Source: Massilia sp. BJB1822 (GTDB taxonomy: Bacteria; Pseudomonadota; Gammaproteobacteria; Burkholderiales; Burkholderiaceae_D). Taken from it: a DNA stretch of 64,000 nucleotides. Below, one piece after another: positions 18,407 through 27,414 of this stretch (the stretch's first letter is position 1; the number at the start of each line of letters is the position of its first letter). Below the pieces are notes generated by a model. That model was not told the origin of the DNA and ran no database searches. It was given only the letters and a program-made list of their open reading frames with translations. Location of the stretch: positions 1-64,000 of the forward strand of contig NZ_JABWEB010000024.1 in NCBI RefSeq assembly GCF_013369485.1, written 5' to 3'. The position numbers and the translations under genes are program-made.

Positions 18407-19772
18407 GCCGCTGCGCAAAACCGTCGCCGTCATCGGCGGCGGCTGGGCCGGCTGCGCGGCGGCCATGGAACTGGCGCGGGCCGGCGTGCAAGTCACGCTG
18501 TTCGAAGCGGGCCGCATCCTGGGTGGACGCGCGCGCCGCGTCGCCACCGACCGCCGCGAACTGGATAACGGCCAGCACATCCTGCTGGGCGCTTACAGCG
18601 AATCGCTGCGCCTGATGAAACTGGCCGGCGTGGATACCGCCAAGGCGCTGCTGAAAGCGCCGCTGCAGATGCGCTACCCGGCCGATTCCGACGGCATGGA
18701 TTTCATCGCCCCCAGCCTGCCCTTGCCCGCCCCGCTGCACCTGTTGGCCGCCCTGCTGCGCGCCAAGGGCTTGCAGCGCGAAGACAAGCTGGCCCTGGCG
18801 CGCTTTTCCACCACGGCGCGCTGGATGGGCTGGCGGCTGGATGTCGATTGCAGCGTCAGCGAACTGCTGGAACGCTTCGACCAGACCCCGCGCCTGATCC
18901 GCCTGATGTGGCGGCCCCTCTGCCTGGCGGCTCTGAACACGCCGCCGGAACGCGCTTCGGCGCGCATCTTCCTGAATGTGCTGCGCGACAGCCTGGGCGC
19001 GCGCCGCGCCGCCTCCGACATGCTGCTGCCGCGCGCCGACCTGTCCGCCCTGTTCCCGCAAGCGGCCGCGCGCTATGTCGAGGCACATGGCGGCAGCGTG
19101 CGCAGCGGCGCCAAGGTGGCAGCCATCCGTCCCGGCGAGACAGCCCAGGGGCAGCAATGGGCGCTGGAAGCCAACGGTTCGGCCGTGGGCGGAAACTGGA
19201 CCGCCTGGTTCGACGGCGTGGTGCTGGCCTGCGCGCCGGGCGCCTCGGCCGTCCTGCTCAACCAGCTGCCCGCCGCCGCCGAGCTGACAGCCCAGCTCAC
19301 CGCTTTCGAAGCGGAAGCCATTACCACCTGCTATCTGCAATACAGCCCGGATACCCGCCTGGCCCTGCCTTTTTATGCTCTGGCCGAGGACGTGCACAAC
19401 CACGCCTGGGGCCAGTTCGTCTTCGACCGCGGCCAGCTCGACGCCAGCCAGGCCGGCTTGCTGGCCGTCGTCATCAGCGCCTCGGCCGAAGTGGCGGCCC
19501 AGGGCCAGGATCTGCTGGCCGAGGCCGTCGCCGTCCAGCTGGCGGTGGCTTTCCAGCGGCCCGAGCTGGGCCGGCCCGAGTGGTTCAAGCTGATCACCGA
19601 GAAGCGCGCCACCTATGCCTGTACGCCCGGCCTGCAGCGCCCGGCCAACGCCACCGCCCTGCCGGGACTGGTGCTGGCTGGCGATTACACAGCCGGCGAC
19701 TACCCCGCCACCCTGGAAATGGCGGTGCGCAGCGGCGTGGCGGCGGCCAAACTGCTGGCCAAAGGCGGCTGA
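18399..19772 (+). CDS. hpnE: Hydroxysqualene dehydroxylase HpnE
   Basis: A 457-residue FAD-dependent amine-oxidase-like enzyme that reduces hydroxysqualene to squalene. The Rossmann dinucleotide motif VAVIGGGWAGCAAAMELA lies at about residues 9-26, ending with the acidic residue of VTLFEA. A second FAD contact GLVLAGDYTAGDYPATLEMAVRSG is near the C-terminus. Translation begins at GTG inside the end of hpnD. No squalene-hopene cyclase lies in the window, so squalene use (hopanoids or another product) depends on genes elsewhere. Confidence 0.93.
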   Translation: MAKPLRKTVAVIGGGWAGCAAAMELARAGVQVTLFEAGRILGGRARRVATDRRELDNGQHILLGAYSESLRLMKLAGVDTAKALLKAPLQMRYPADSDGMDFIAPSLPLPAPLHLLAALLRAKGLQREDKLALARFSTTARWMGWRLDVDCSVSELLERFDQTPRLIRLMWRPLCLAALNTPPERASARIFLNVLRDSLGARRAASDMLLPRADLSALFPQAAARYVEAHGGSVRSGAKVAAIRPGETAQGQQWALEANGSAVGGNWTAWFDGVVLACAPGASAVLLNQLPAAAELTAQLTAFEAEAITTCYLQYSPDTRLALPFYALAEDVHNHAWGQFVFDRGQLDASQAGLLAVVISASAEVAAQGQDLLAEAVAVQLAVAFQRPELGRPEWFKLITEKRATYACTPGLQRPANATALPGLVLAGDYTAGDYPATLEMAVRSGVAAAKLLAKGG

Positions 19773-19911
19773 AGGGCGCGCCAGCATGTTCCGGCTATCC
19801 CCCGAATATGTCGCCTGCCCCGCCAATTTTGCAGCCTGTCGCACACCGATGGCCCGGCAGCGCCCCATTGCGTACAGTTTCATCATAGATAAAACGCTTT
19901 GGGGAATGAAA

Positions 19912-20043
19912 ATGAAAACAGGCATAAGCACGCTCGTGGTCCTGCTGCTGGTCATTGCCAGCACGGTGGCGATCGTGGAATTTGACGAATTAACCAGCGC
20001 ACCGGGCGCGACCCTGGTCCAGACCGCGGCGCTGATCAATTAA
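19912..20043 (+). CDS. Small single-pass membrane peptide of unknown function
   Basis: A 43-residue peptide, MKTGISTLVVLLLVIASTVA then a short acidic and polar tail ending TAALIN. One hydrophobic segment spans about residues 5-22. The ATG at 19912 is favoured because GGGG lies 7 bases upstream; an ATG two codons earlier (19906) is too close to that site. The stop is 12 bases before the DUF1700 gene, which has its own AGGAG, so the three genes 19912-21655 look like one operon. I recognise no family. It might be a regulatory or accessory peptide for the DUF1700 membrane protein, but that is only inference. Confidence 0.6.
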   Translation: MKTGISTLVVLLLVIASTVAIVEFDELTSAPGATLVQTAALIN

Positions 20044-20055
20044 GCAGGAGCGAGC

Positions 20056-20832
20056 ATGAGCAAGTCGGAATACCTGAGCGCGCTCAGCAAGGCCTTGGCG
20101 GGACTGCCGCCGGAAACGGTCGCCAAGACCCTGGCCTACTACGAGCAGCGTTTCATCGACGGCCTGGCAGTGGGCCGCAGCGAAGCCGAAATCGCTCAGG
20201 AACTCGACGAACCGCGCAAGATCGCCATGACCTTGCGCGCCAACGCTCATCTGCATGCTTTTGAAGAAAAACGCAGCCCGGCCAATCTGGCGCGCATGGC
20301 CATGTCCTTTCTCGGCCTGGCGGTCTTCAATCTGTTCATGGTGGTGCCGGCCGTGGTCTACACCTCCATGCTGATGGCGCTGTACGCCACCGCCTTTGCC
20401 TTTTACCTTAGCGGCATCGCCATCACGGCCAGCGGCCTGGCCGGCGCCAATGAGCTGGTGCTGAATGGGCCGCTGCGCCATCTGGTGATTTTCGACGACG
20501 ACGAGGACCGCAGCATGCAGACCCGCGTCTCCATCGGCGCCGACGGCTTGCAAGTGCAGCAGGAACCCTCGCCCGCCCTGCAGGCGGCGCTGGACGGGGA
20601 AACCAGCCGCTCCGGCCGGCTGATGGAAAAAGCCGAAGCCGTGGCCGAAAGCGGGGTGCGCATCTCGACCGACCTGGATGCCGAATCGCGCACGGCGCAA
20701 ACGGCCATCGGCGTCAGCCTGATCCTCGGCGGCATCCTGCTTTGCCTGCTCAGCATCGTGGTGACGCGCTACACCGTGATCGGCATCCGCCGGTACATCG
20801 AAATGAATTTCTCCCTGTTGCGGGGCCGCTAA
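20056..20832 (+). CDS. DUF1700 family membrane protein
   Basis: A 258-residue protein. The N-terminal 60 residues (MSKSEYLSALSKALAGLPPE onward) form the soluble helical DUF1700 head, containing YYEQRFIDGLAVGRSEAEIA. Hydrophobic segments follow at about 75-100 and 105-135; a soluble stretch (about 145-220) precedes a last membrane segment (about 218-240). In other bacteria DUF1700 proteins sit beside DUF2807 or DUF4097 adhesin-like proteins and PadR regulators, and may act as anti-sigma-like or envelope-stress partners, but the molecular role is not established. No PadR gene is present here. The start has AGGAG seven bases upstream. Confidence 0.8.
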   Translation: MSKSEYLSALSKALAGLPPETVAKTLAYYEQRFIDGLAVGRSEAEIAQELDEPRKIAMTLRANAHLHAFEEKRSPANLARMAMSFLGLAVFNLFMVVPAVVYTSMLMALYATAFAFYLSGIAITASGLAGANELVLNGPLRHLVIFDDDEDRSMQTRVSIGADGLQVQQEPSPALQAALDGETSRSGRLMEKAEAVAESGVRISTDLDAESRTAQTAIGVSLILGGILLCLLSIVVTRYTVIGIRRYIEMNFSLLRGR

Positions 20833-20842
20833 ACCGGAGCCA

Positions 20843-21655
20843 ATGATGCGTGGACTGTTTAAAGTAGGCCTCAGCCTTCTGCTGCTGGCGATCGTACTGA
20901 CCGGCGTTTCCTATAGCGTGCTGCGGGCGCAGGGCATCGCCAACCCCTCCAGCGCCGCCGGCCGTTCGGCCGCCAGCGAAGAACGCAAGGTGAGCGCCAC
21001 GACCACCATGGTGGAATTGAGCGGACCGATCGATCTGACCCTGCGCCAGGGCAGCAAACCAATGCTGATCGTGCGCGGCGAGCAGCGCATGCTGGGCAAT
21101 GTGGAGACCGAACAGGATGGCGCTACCCTGCACATCGGCATCAAGGGCATGCTGCTGCACCACCGCCGTCCCTTGCAAGTAGAGCTGGTCCTGCCTTCGC
21201 TGAAGGAGCTGGAAGTGCACGGCAGCGGCGACAGCAGCGTGACCGGTTTCAGCGGCGACACCCTGTCACTGCAGCTGCACGGCTCGGGCAATGTGAACTT
21301 CAATGGCCGCTACCGCGAAGTCGAGGCGGGCGTGCATGGCAGCGGCGACCTGAATCTGAATACCGGCAGCAGCGAGAAAGTGGAATTGCAGATGGTCGGC
21401 TCCGGCCAGATCAAGTCCAGCGGCAGCTGCCGCGAACTGAGCGCTGAACTGACCGGTTCAGGCGACCTGGATGCGCGCCACCTGGCTTCGGACAAGGTCA
21501 GCGTCCACCTCAAGGGCTCCGGCACCACGCAAGTCTTTGCGCGCCACTCGGCCGAGCTAGTGCTGCGCGGCAGCGGCGACATCAGCGTGTTCGGCAATCC
21601 GGATATGCGCAACGTGAACCGCACCGGCTCGGGTGAGGTCAACTGGGAGCATTAA
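20843..21655 (+). CDS. DUF2807 protein (putative adhesin, head GIN domain)
   Basis: A 270-residue exported protein. The N-terminus (LFKVGLSLLLLAIVLTGVSYSVL) is a signal peptide or membrane anchor. The rest is a repetitive right-handed beta-helix type fold with recurring GSGD or GSG turns (HGSGDSSV, HGSGNVNF, HGSGDLNL, VGSGQIKS, TGSGDLDA, KGSGTTQV, RGSGDISV, TGSGEVNW) spaced about 18-22 residues apart. Such proteins are thought to act at the cell envelope. The start is ATG 20843 or 20846, 10 or so bases after the DUF1700 stop. Its end overlaps the convergent flavoprotein gene by 4 bases. Confidence 0.82.
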   Translation: MMRGLFKVGLSLLLLAIVLTGVSYSVLRAQGIANPSSAAGRSAASEERKVSATTTMVELSGPIDLTLRQGSKPMLIVRGEQRMLGNVETEQDGATLHIGIKGMLLHHRRPLQVELVLPSLKELEVHGSGDSSVTGFSGDTLSLQLHGSGNVNFNGRYREVEAGVHGSGDLNLNTGSSEKVELQMVGSGQIKSSGSCRELSAELTGSGDLDARHLASDKVSVHLKGSGTTQVFARHSAELVLRGSGDISVFGNPDMRNVNRTGSGEVNWEH

Positions 21656-22902
21656 GCCCGGGACTTTTCCAGCCAGGCCAGGGCGTCCTTGCCCGCCTGC
21701 TGGCCGCTGGCAAAGCAGGCGGTCAGCAGATAGCCGCCGGTCGGCGCCTCCCAATCCAGCATTTCGCCGGCGACGAAGACGCCGGGCAGCGCCTGCAGCA
21801 TGGTGCTGTGCAGCGCCTCGAAACGCACCCCGCCCGCGCTGCTGATCGCCTCATCGATGGGGCGCGGCGCCTTCAAACTCAGCGGCAAGGCCTTCAGTGC
21901 CTGTGCCAGGCGCTCAGGATTCCCATATTCTTCCTTGCTCAGGCATTCGTGCAGCAGGCCGGCTTTCACGCCCTTGATGCCTAAGCGGCCGTGCAGATGG
22001 CTGGCCATGGAGCGCGAACCGCGCGGATGCTGCACTTCGGCCAGCACGCGCTCGGGCGACAGATCGGGCAGCAGGTCGAGTTCGAGCAAGGCGCTGCCAT
22101 CGCGCTCGATCTGCTCGCGCATGGCGGCCGACACGGCGTAAATCAGGCTGCCTTCAACGCCGCCCGCGGTGACGACGAACTGGCCCTGCTTGCGCTGCGG
22201 CCGGTCTTCGATATCGCGGTACAGCACCGCCACCGTGGTCAGCGGCTCGCCCGCATATTTGGCGCTGAAAAATTCCGTCCAGTCCACATCGAAACCGCAG
22301 TTGGCGGGACGCAGCGGCGCGACCGGCACGCCCTGCTCCGCCAGCAGCGGCAGCCAGGCGCCGTCCGATCCCAGCCGCGCCCAGCTCGCGCCGCCCAGAG
22401 CCAGCACCACGGCGTCGGCCTGGATCGCCTGTTCTCCCTGCGGCGTGACGAAACGCAGCGCGGCGCGTCCATCGGTCCAGCCCAGCCAGCGGTAGCGCTG
22501 GTGAAAATGCACGCCGCTTTCGCGCAGGCGGTGCAGCCAGGCGCGCAGCAGCGGCGCGGCCTTCATCTCGGTCGGGAACACGCGGCCGGAGGAGCCGACG
22601 AAAGTCTCGATGCCCAGGCCATGCACCAGGGCGCGCACCTGTTCCGGCCCGAAAGCGTCCAGCATGGGGCGCAATACGTCGGCGCGGCGGCCGTAGCGCG
22701 TGATGAACTGGGCGTAAGGCTCGGCGTGGGTGATATTCATGCCGCCCTTCCCGGCCAGCAGGAATTTGCGGCCGACCGAGGGCATGGCGTCGTAAACATC
22801 GACGGCGTGGCCGGCTGCGGCCAAGGTTTGGGCGGCCATCAGGCCGGCCGGGCCGCCGCCGATGACGGCCACGCGTTTGCGGTGAAGTGCGGGACTATTC
22901 AT
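21652..22902 (-). CDS. NAD(P)/FAD-dependent oxidoreductase, TIGR03862/HI0933-like
   Basis: A 416-residue flavoprotein of the HI0933 family, with an N-terminal FAD motif VAVIGGGPAGLMAAQTLAAAG and the family block GRKFLLAGKGGMNITHAEP near residue 50. A C-terminal GGVRFEAL...GVFVAGEMLDWEAPTGGYLLTACFASG closes the FAD site. The reaction is unknown; relatives are annotated only as aminoacetone-oxidase-like or BaiN-like flavoproteins. The open frame runs to 23142 but the upstream 80 residues are Arg/Pro-rich and cross into the next gene, so the ATG at 22902 is used (22914 is an alternative). Confidence 0.85.
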   Translation of the reverse strand: MNSPALHRKRVAVIGGGPAGLMAAQTLAAAGHAVDVYDAMPSVGRKFLLAGKGGMNITHAEPYAQFITRYGRRADVLRPMLDAFGPEQVRALVHGLGIETFVGSSGRVFPTEMKAAPLLRAWLHRLRESGVHFHQRYRWLGWTDGRAALRFVTPQGEQAIQADAVVLALGGASWARLGSDGAWLPLLAEQGVPVAPLRPANCGFDVDWTEFFSAKYAGEPLTTVAVLYRDIEDRPQRKQGQFVVTAGGVEGSLIYAVSAAMREQIERDGSALLELDLLPDLSPERVLAEVQHPRGSRSMASHLHGRLGIKGVKAGLLHECLSKEEYGNPERLAQALKALPLSLKAPRPIDEAISSAGGVRFEALHSTMLQALPGVFVAGEMLDWEAPTGGYLLTACFASGQQAGKDALAWLEKSRA

Positions 22903-22963
22903 AAGGTGCAGCATTGTAGTCGAAAACAGCGCCTTTCCGGCCCCGCGCCGGCAAGGCGCTGCT

Positions 22964-25660
22964 TCAGGCGGCCAGTTGCAGCAGCCCGGTAAACTGGCCC
23001 GCGGGGGCCGCGGCTTGTTCGCGGCACGGCGCCAGCATGCGGACAAATTCCTCGGGCGGCATGGGGCGCGCGAAGTAGAAGCCTTGCACCTCGTCGCAGC
23101 CCCAGGCGCGCAAGGCGTCGGCCTGCGCCGCCTCTTCCACACCCTCGGCGATCACGCTCAGCTGCAGATTATGCGCCAGATCGACGATGGCCTTGCAGAT
23201 CGCCGCATCCGCCGCATTGGTGCACAGATGGCGCACGAAAGCCTGGTCGATCTTCAGGTGGTCGATGGGCAGATGGCGCAGGCGGCTCAGCGAGGAATGG
23301 CCGGTGCCGAAATCGTCCAGCGACAGGCTGATGCCAAGCGACTTGAGCGCGTTGAGCTTGCAACCCGCTTCGGCCGCGTTGTCCATCACGGTCGATTCGG
23401 TGATTTCCATTTCGATGCAGGCAGCATCCAGCGCGTGCTCGGACAGCGCGCCGCGGATCTCATCCACCAGATGCTCGTCCTGGAACTGGCGCGGCGACAG
23501 ATTCACCGCCACCACGGCCGTTTGCAGGCCGGCATCGATCCAGGCACGCTGCTGGCGGCACACTTCGCGGATCACCCAGGCGCCGAGCGGCACGATCAAA
23601 CCGGAATTCTCCGCCAGCGGAATAAAGTCGCCGGGCGACACCATGCCGCGCTGCGGATGGCGCCAGCGCACCAGGGCTTCGGCACTGCATATGGCGCCGC
23701 TTTCCAGGTTCACGCGCGGCTGGTAGTGCAGGCATAACTCGCCCTGCTCGATGGCGCGCGCCAGTTCCGACTCCATGGCAAACAGCTGCATGGCGCGCTC
23801 GTTCATTTCTGGCGCATAGAAGCGGAAGCGGTTGCTGCCCATAGCCTGGGCGCTGGCCATCGCGGCGTTGGCGCTGCACAGCAGGCTGGCGGCGTCCATG
23901 CCATCCTGCGGATACAGGCTGATGCCGACGCTGGCACTGCTGGCCACCGCCGAGCCGGCCCAGACAAAGGGCGCCTGCACCGCGCGCAGCAGGCGGGCGG
24001 CCGTGGCGCGTGCCTGCTCGCCGGTTTCCAGGTCGCCCAGCACCACCACGAACTCATCGCCCGCCAGCCGCGCCAGGGTATCGCCGTCGCGCAGCTGGCC
24101 AGACAACTGCTGGGCCGCATGCTGCAGCAAGGCGTTGCCGGCATCGTGGCCCAGGCTGTCCTTGACCTGGCGGTAGCGTTCCAGGCCGATCGCCAGCACC
24201 GCCAGTTGGCGCCCCATGCGCTCGGCCAGGGCGGCGCCCTGGCGCAGACGGTCGTTGAACAGATTGCGGTTGGCCAGTCCGGTCAGGGCGTCATGGTTGG
24301 CCTGGTAGGCCAGCTCCTGTTCGGCGCGCTGGCGGCGCTGCTCTTCGCGCAGGCTGTACATGCCGAAAGCCACATCGTCCACCAGCTCGCGCAGCAGGCC
24401 GATTTCAGCGTCGTCGAAGACTGCAGCCTGCGGCGCGGCAATGCAGATGGCGCCCAGCAGCTCCCCGCGGCACTTCAGCGGCAGCACCAGGCAGTTGGCA
24501 GATTCCGCCGTGCCGGCGGCCGCTCCCGCGGGGCGGAATCCAGCCAGCGCCAGTTCCACCTGCGGCCAGCCTGGCAGTTCGGCCTGCGTTGCGCCGCCCG
24601 CCTGGGCCGCCACGACCACCGCGCCGGCACTGTTTTGCATGCCCACCCAAACCAGGGGATAGCCGCCTTCGCCAACCATATGGGCGCAGATCAGGTCCAG
24701 CAATTGCGCTTCATCGTTCACCCTCACCATGGCTTCGTTGCAGCGCGAGCGCAGTCGTAGGGTGCGGTTCAAGCCTGTCAGCTCCTCCGTCCGGCCTTGC
24801 TCGCGCCGGTAGGCTTCCTGCAGATTGTCGGCCATGAGGTTGAGCGAGACTGACAGCTCGGCAAACTCGCGCGTGCCGCCCTGGGGCAGGCGCACGCTCC
24901 AGTCGCCGGAGGCCAGCTGGCGCGCGAAGCGCACGCCGGCGGCGGCCGATCTTTCGATATTGCGCATCAGCAGGCGGGCAATATACAGGCCAAGCAGCAT
25001 GGAACCGGCGCCGCCAAACAGGATGATGGCGCTGACGCTGCTATTCGCCTTGCGCACCGAGCTGCGCGTCTCCAGCAAGGCCTGGTCGGCCTGCGCCCGC
25101 AGTGCCAGCAAGGCCGACTCGATGCGCCGCACGGCTTCGTTGTAGGCGGCGGATGCCTGGCCGATTTCGGCCAGCGTATTCTGCGAGCTGCGCAAGGCCG
25201 CTTCCTGTCCCTGCTCGCGGTTGCCAAGCAGCTCATACTGCGCGGCCAGGCGCTGGAAACTATCCCCATACAAGCCCAGCGCCGCCTCCACCGCGCGCAC
25301 TTCGCGTTCCACCGCCGCGCCCTGTTTCAGGCGGCGGATCTCGGCCATGCTGGAACGCACCACCTGCAGCTCCTTGCCGACCAGGGCGCCGTAGCGCGCC
25401 TTGGCCTCGCCGGCGGGCAGCGTCCGCGCCTCCAGCAGAAATTCCTTCTTGAAGCGGCGCGCCCGTTCCAGCGCCATCAGGCTGTTCGAACTCAGGTCGG
25501 CCATGCGGTCTTCGCTGTCGAAGTAATGGTCCACCGCCGCCAGCGCGCGCTCGTGGCCGAACATCAGCGTCATATCGCCCAAACACATCAGAACGATGAC
25601 CGTGCCGAAGCCCAGGGCCAGCTTGACGCGCAATCCCAGCCTGTCGATAAAGGCAAACAT
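22964..25660 (-). CDS. Membrane-bound GAF-GGDEF-EAL protein, probable c-di-GMP phosphodiesterase
   Basis: An 898-residue protein. Two membrane segments (about 12-35 and 211-232) flank a periplasmic four-helix-like sensor; HAMP follows (233-285), then a GAF-like domain (300-435), GGDEF (455-615) and EAL (630-885). The EAL half keeps the catalytic residues: EALVRW, NLSPRQF, EITES, DDFGTGHSS, LKID and VIAEGVE. The GGDEF half is degenerate: the usual LDLDRFK is IGLERYR (491-497), losing the metal-binding Asp, and the loop is AGDEF (533-537). It probably hydrolyses c-di-GMP and may sense GTP. The start at 25660 has GAGGAG eight bases upstream; the longer frame to 25711 lacks one. Confidence 0.9.
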   Translation of the reverse strand: MFAFIDRLGLRVKLALGFGTVIVLMCLGDMTLMFGHERALAAVDHYFDSEDRMADLSSNSLMALERARRFKKEFLLEARTLPAGEAKARYGALVGKELQVVRSSMAEIRRLKQGAAVEREVRAVEAALGLYGDSFQRLAAQYELLGNREQGQEAALRSSQNTLAEIGQASAAYNEAVRRIESALLALRAQADQALLETRSSVRKANSSVSAIILFGGAGSMLLGLYIARLLMRNIERSAAAGVRFARQLASGDWSVRLPQGGTREFAELSVSLNLMADNLQEAYRREQGRTEELTGLNRTLRLRSRCNEAMVRVNDEAQLLDLICAHMVGEGGYPLVWVGMQNSAGAVVVAAQAGGATQAELPGWPQVELALAGFRPAGAAAGTAESANCLVLPLKCRGELLGAICIAAPQAAVFDDAEIGLLRELVDDVAFGMYSLREEQRRQRAEQELAYQANHDALTGLANRNLFNDRLRQGAALAERMGRQLAVLAIGLERYRQVKDSLGHDAGNALLQHAAQQLSGQLRDGDTLARLAGDEFVVVLGDLETGEQARATAARLLRAVQAPFVWAGSAVASSASVGISLYPQDGMDAASLLCSANAAMASAQAMGSNRFRFYAPEMNERAMQLFAMESELARAIEQGELCLHYQPRVNLESGAICSAEALVRWRHPQRGMVSPGDFIPLAENSGLIVPLGAWVIREVCRQQRAWIDAGLQTAVVAVNLSPRQFQDEHLVDEIRGALSEHALDAACIEMEITESTVMDNAAEAGCKLNALKSLGISLSLDDFGTGHSSLSRLRHLPIDHLKIDQAFVRHLCTNAADAAICKAIVDLAHNLQLSVIAEGVEEAAQADALRAWGCDEVQGFYFARPMPPEEFVRMLAPCREQAAAPAGQFTGLLQLAA

Positions 25661-25914
25661 GCTCACTCCTCGCGGGAAAGCAGCAAAAGCGCTTCCAACC
25701 ATACACATCAAATAAGGGAGCCGCGAGGGATGGGCGACGGGAGAAAGGGGATGCGTGGTCTTCCGGCACGGATTAGGCCATGGAAGCTGGCGGCCGGGAA
25801 GACCGCCAAGGGCATCACGGGTTCAGTATAGCCCGCGCGCCCTACCGTCTTGAATTTATTTGCCCAAAATCAAGAAAAATGTTGCGAACGCGCAATGCGA
25901 ACCCGGGAAGATGT

Positions 25915-26169
25915 TCAGCCGCCAGTCACGGGCGGGAAGAAAGCCACTTCGCAGCCGTCGGCGATTGCGGTCGATGGCTGGGCCATCACCTGGTTGCAGG
26001 CCATGCGCAGCGCCCGCCCTTCGGCCAGCGCCTGTTCCCAGGCGCCGCCGCGCTGCACCAGATGGGCGCGCAATGCGCCCACCGTGTCCACGCCGGCAGG
26101 CAAATCAATGGTTTCGGAAGAGGTGCCAAGGCTTTCGCGCACGCTGGCAAAGAAACGCAGCGTAATCAT
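25915..26169 (-). CDS. moaD: Molybdopterin synthase sulfur carrier subunit
   Basis: An 84-residue ubiquitin-fold protein ending in the Gly-Gly tail (FFPPVTGG) that is adenylated and converted to a thiocarboxylate to supply sulfur to molybdopterin. It opens MITLRFFASVRESLG, typical of MoaD. It follows moeA by 15 bases and is likely in the same transcript. The large subunit gene moaE, which often comes next, is absent; the 254 bases between it and the GGDEF-EAL gene show no coding frame I can support. Confidence 0.93.
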   Translation of the reverse strand: MITLRFFASVRESLGTSSETIDLPAGVDTVGALRAHLVQRGGAWEQALAEGRALRMACNQVMAQPSTAIADGCEVAFFPPVTGG

Positions 26170-26184
26170 TATTTCAACATCCTA

Positions 26185-27411
26185 TCAATACAGCAGTTCA
26201 CTAAAGGGAATGAAGCGCACCGGGTCGCCGGCGCGTATCGGATTGCCAGGCGGATTATCGATCACGCCATCGGCCCAGACGGTGGAGGTCAGCACGCCCG
26301 AACCCTGGTTCGGGAACAGATCGAGGCCGCCCTCGCGGTTCACGCGCGCGCGCAGGAATTCATTGCGGCGGTCGGCCTTGGGCAAATCGAAATCGGCGCG
26401 CAGGCTGTAGACGCGCGGGGCCAGCGCGGCCGGATCGCTGACGCCCTGCAGGCGCAGCACGAAGGGCCGCACGAACAGCATGAAAGTAATCAGGCTGGAA
26501 ACCGGATTGCCCGGCAGGCCGATAAAGAAGCTGCGTCCCACCTCGCCGAAAGCCAGCGGCTTGCCCGGCTTGATAGCGATCTGCCACAGGTTCAAGCGCC
26601 CTTCCGCTTCCACAGCGGGACGGATATGGTCTTCCTCGCCCACCGATACGCCGCCCGAGGTGATGATCAGGTCATTGCCTTGTGCGGCCTGACGCAGCAC
26701 CTCGCGCGTGGCGGCCAGAGTGTCCGGCACGATGCCCAGGTCGACGATCTCGCAACCCAGGTTTTCCAGCAAGGCGCGCAGGGTGAATCGGTTGGAATTG
26801 TAGATGGCGCCTGGGGCCAGCGGCTCGCCCGGCATGGCCAGCTCGTCGCCGGTGAAGAAGATAGCCACGCGCAGCTTGCGGCGCACCGGCAGTTCGGCCA
26901 GGCCGACCGAAGCGGCAAGCCCAAGCTCCTGGCTGCGCAAGCGGGTGCCGGCCGGCAGAATCACGCTGCCGTGGGTAATGTCCTCGCCGGCGCGGCGGAT
27001 CCACTCGCCGGGACGCGGCGCGTGGCGGATGGTGACAATTTTTTCATGCAGCTCGCACTGCTCCTGCATCACCACGGCGTCCGCCCCTTCCGGGATCAGG
27101 GCGCCGGTGAAGATGCGCGCCGCCGTGCCGGGCAGCAGCGGCTGGCCCACATGGCCGGCCGGAATGCGCTGCGACACGGTCAGCGTGGCCGAACCGCTGG
27201 CGCAGTCGGCCGAACGCACCGCATAGCCATCCATCTGGGTATTGTCCTGACCCGGCACATTCATGCTCGAGACCTGGGACTTTGCCAGCACGCGGCCGTT
27301 GGCGGCCAGCGTAGGCAGGGTTTCCACTTCTTCCACCGGACGCGCCGCGCCCAGCAGGAAGTCCAGCGCCTCGCGGGCAGACAGCATAGGCTGCGGCTGG
27401 AAAGCATTCAT
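26185..27411 (-). CDS. moeA: Molybdopterin molybdenumtransferase
   Basis: A 408-residue enzyme that inserts molybdate into adenylylated molybdopterin. Visible family marks are the N-terminal SMNVPGQDNTQMDGYAV, the domain III site with TGDEL and SGGVSVGEEDHIRPA, and GLPGNPVSSLITF before the C-terminal domain IV. It begins 3 bases after the thrC stop and is followed by moaD, consistent with one transcript thrC-moeA-moaD. Confidence 0.95.
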   Translation of the reverse strand: MNAFQPQPMLSAREALDFLLGAARPVEEVETLPTLAANGRVLAKSQVSSMNVPGQDNTQMDGYAVRSADCASGSATLTVSQRIPAGHVGQPLLPGTAARIFTGALIPEGADAVVMQEQCELHEKIVTIRHAPRPGEWIRRAGEDITHGSVILPAGTRLRSQELGLAASVGLAELPVRRKLRVAIFFTGDELAMPGEPLAPGAIYNSNRFTLRALLENLGCEIVDLGIVPDTLAATREVLRQAAQGNDLIITSGGVSVGEEDHIRPAVEAEGRLNLWQIAIKPGKPLAFGEVGRSFFIGLPGNPVSSLITFMLFVRPFVLRLQGVSDPAALAPRVYSLRADFDLPKADRRNEFLRARVNREGGLDLFPNQGSGVLTSTVWADGVIDNPPGNPIRAGDPVRFIPFSELLY

Positions 27412-27414
27412 GGT

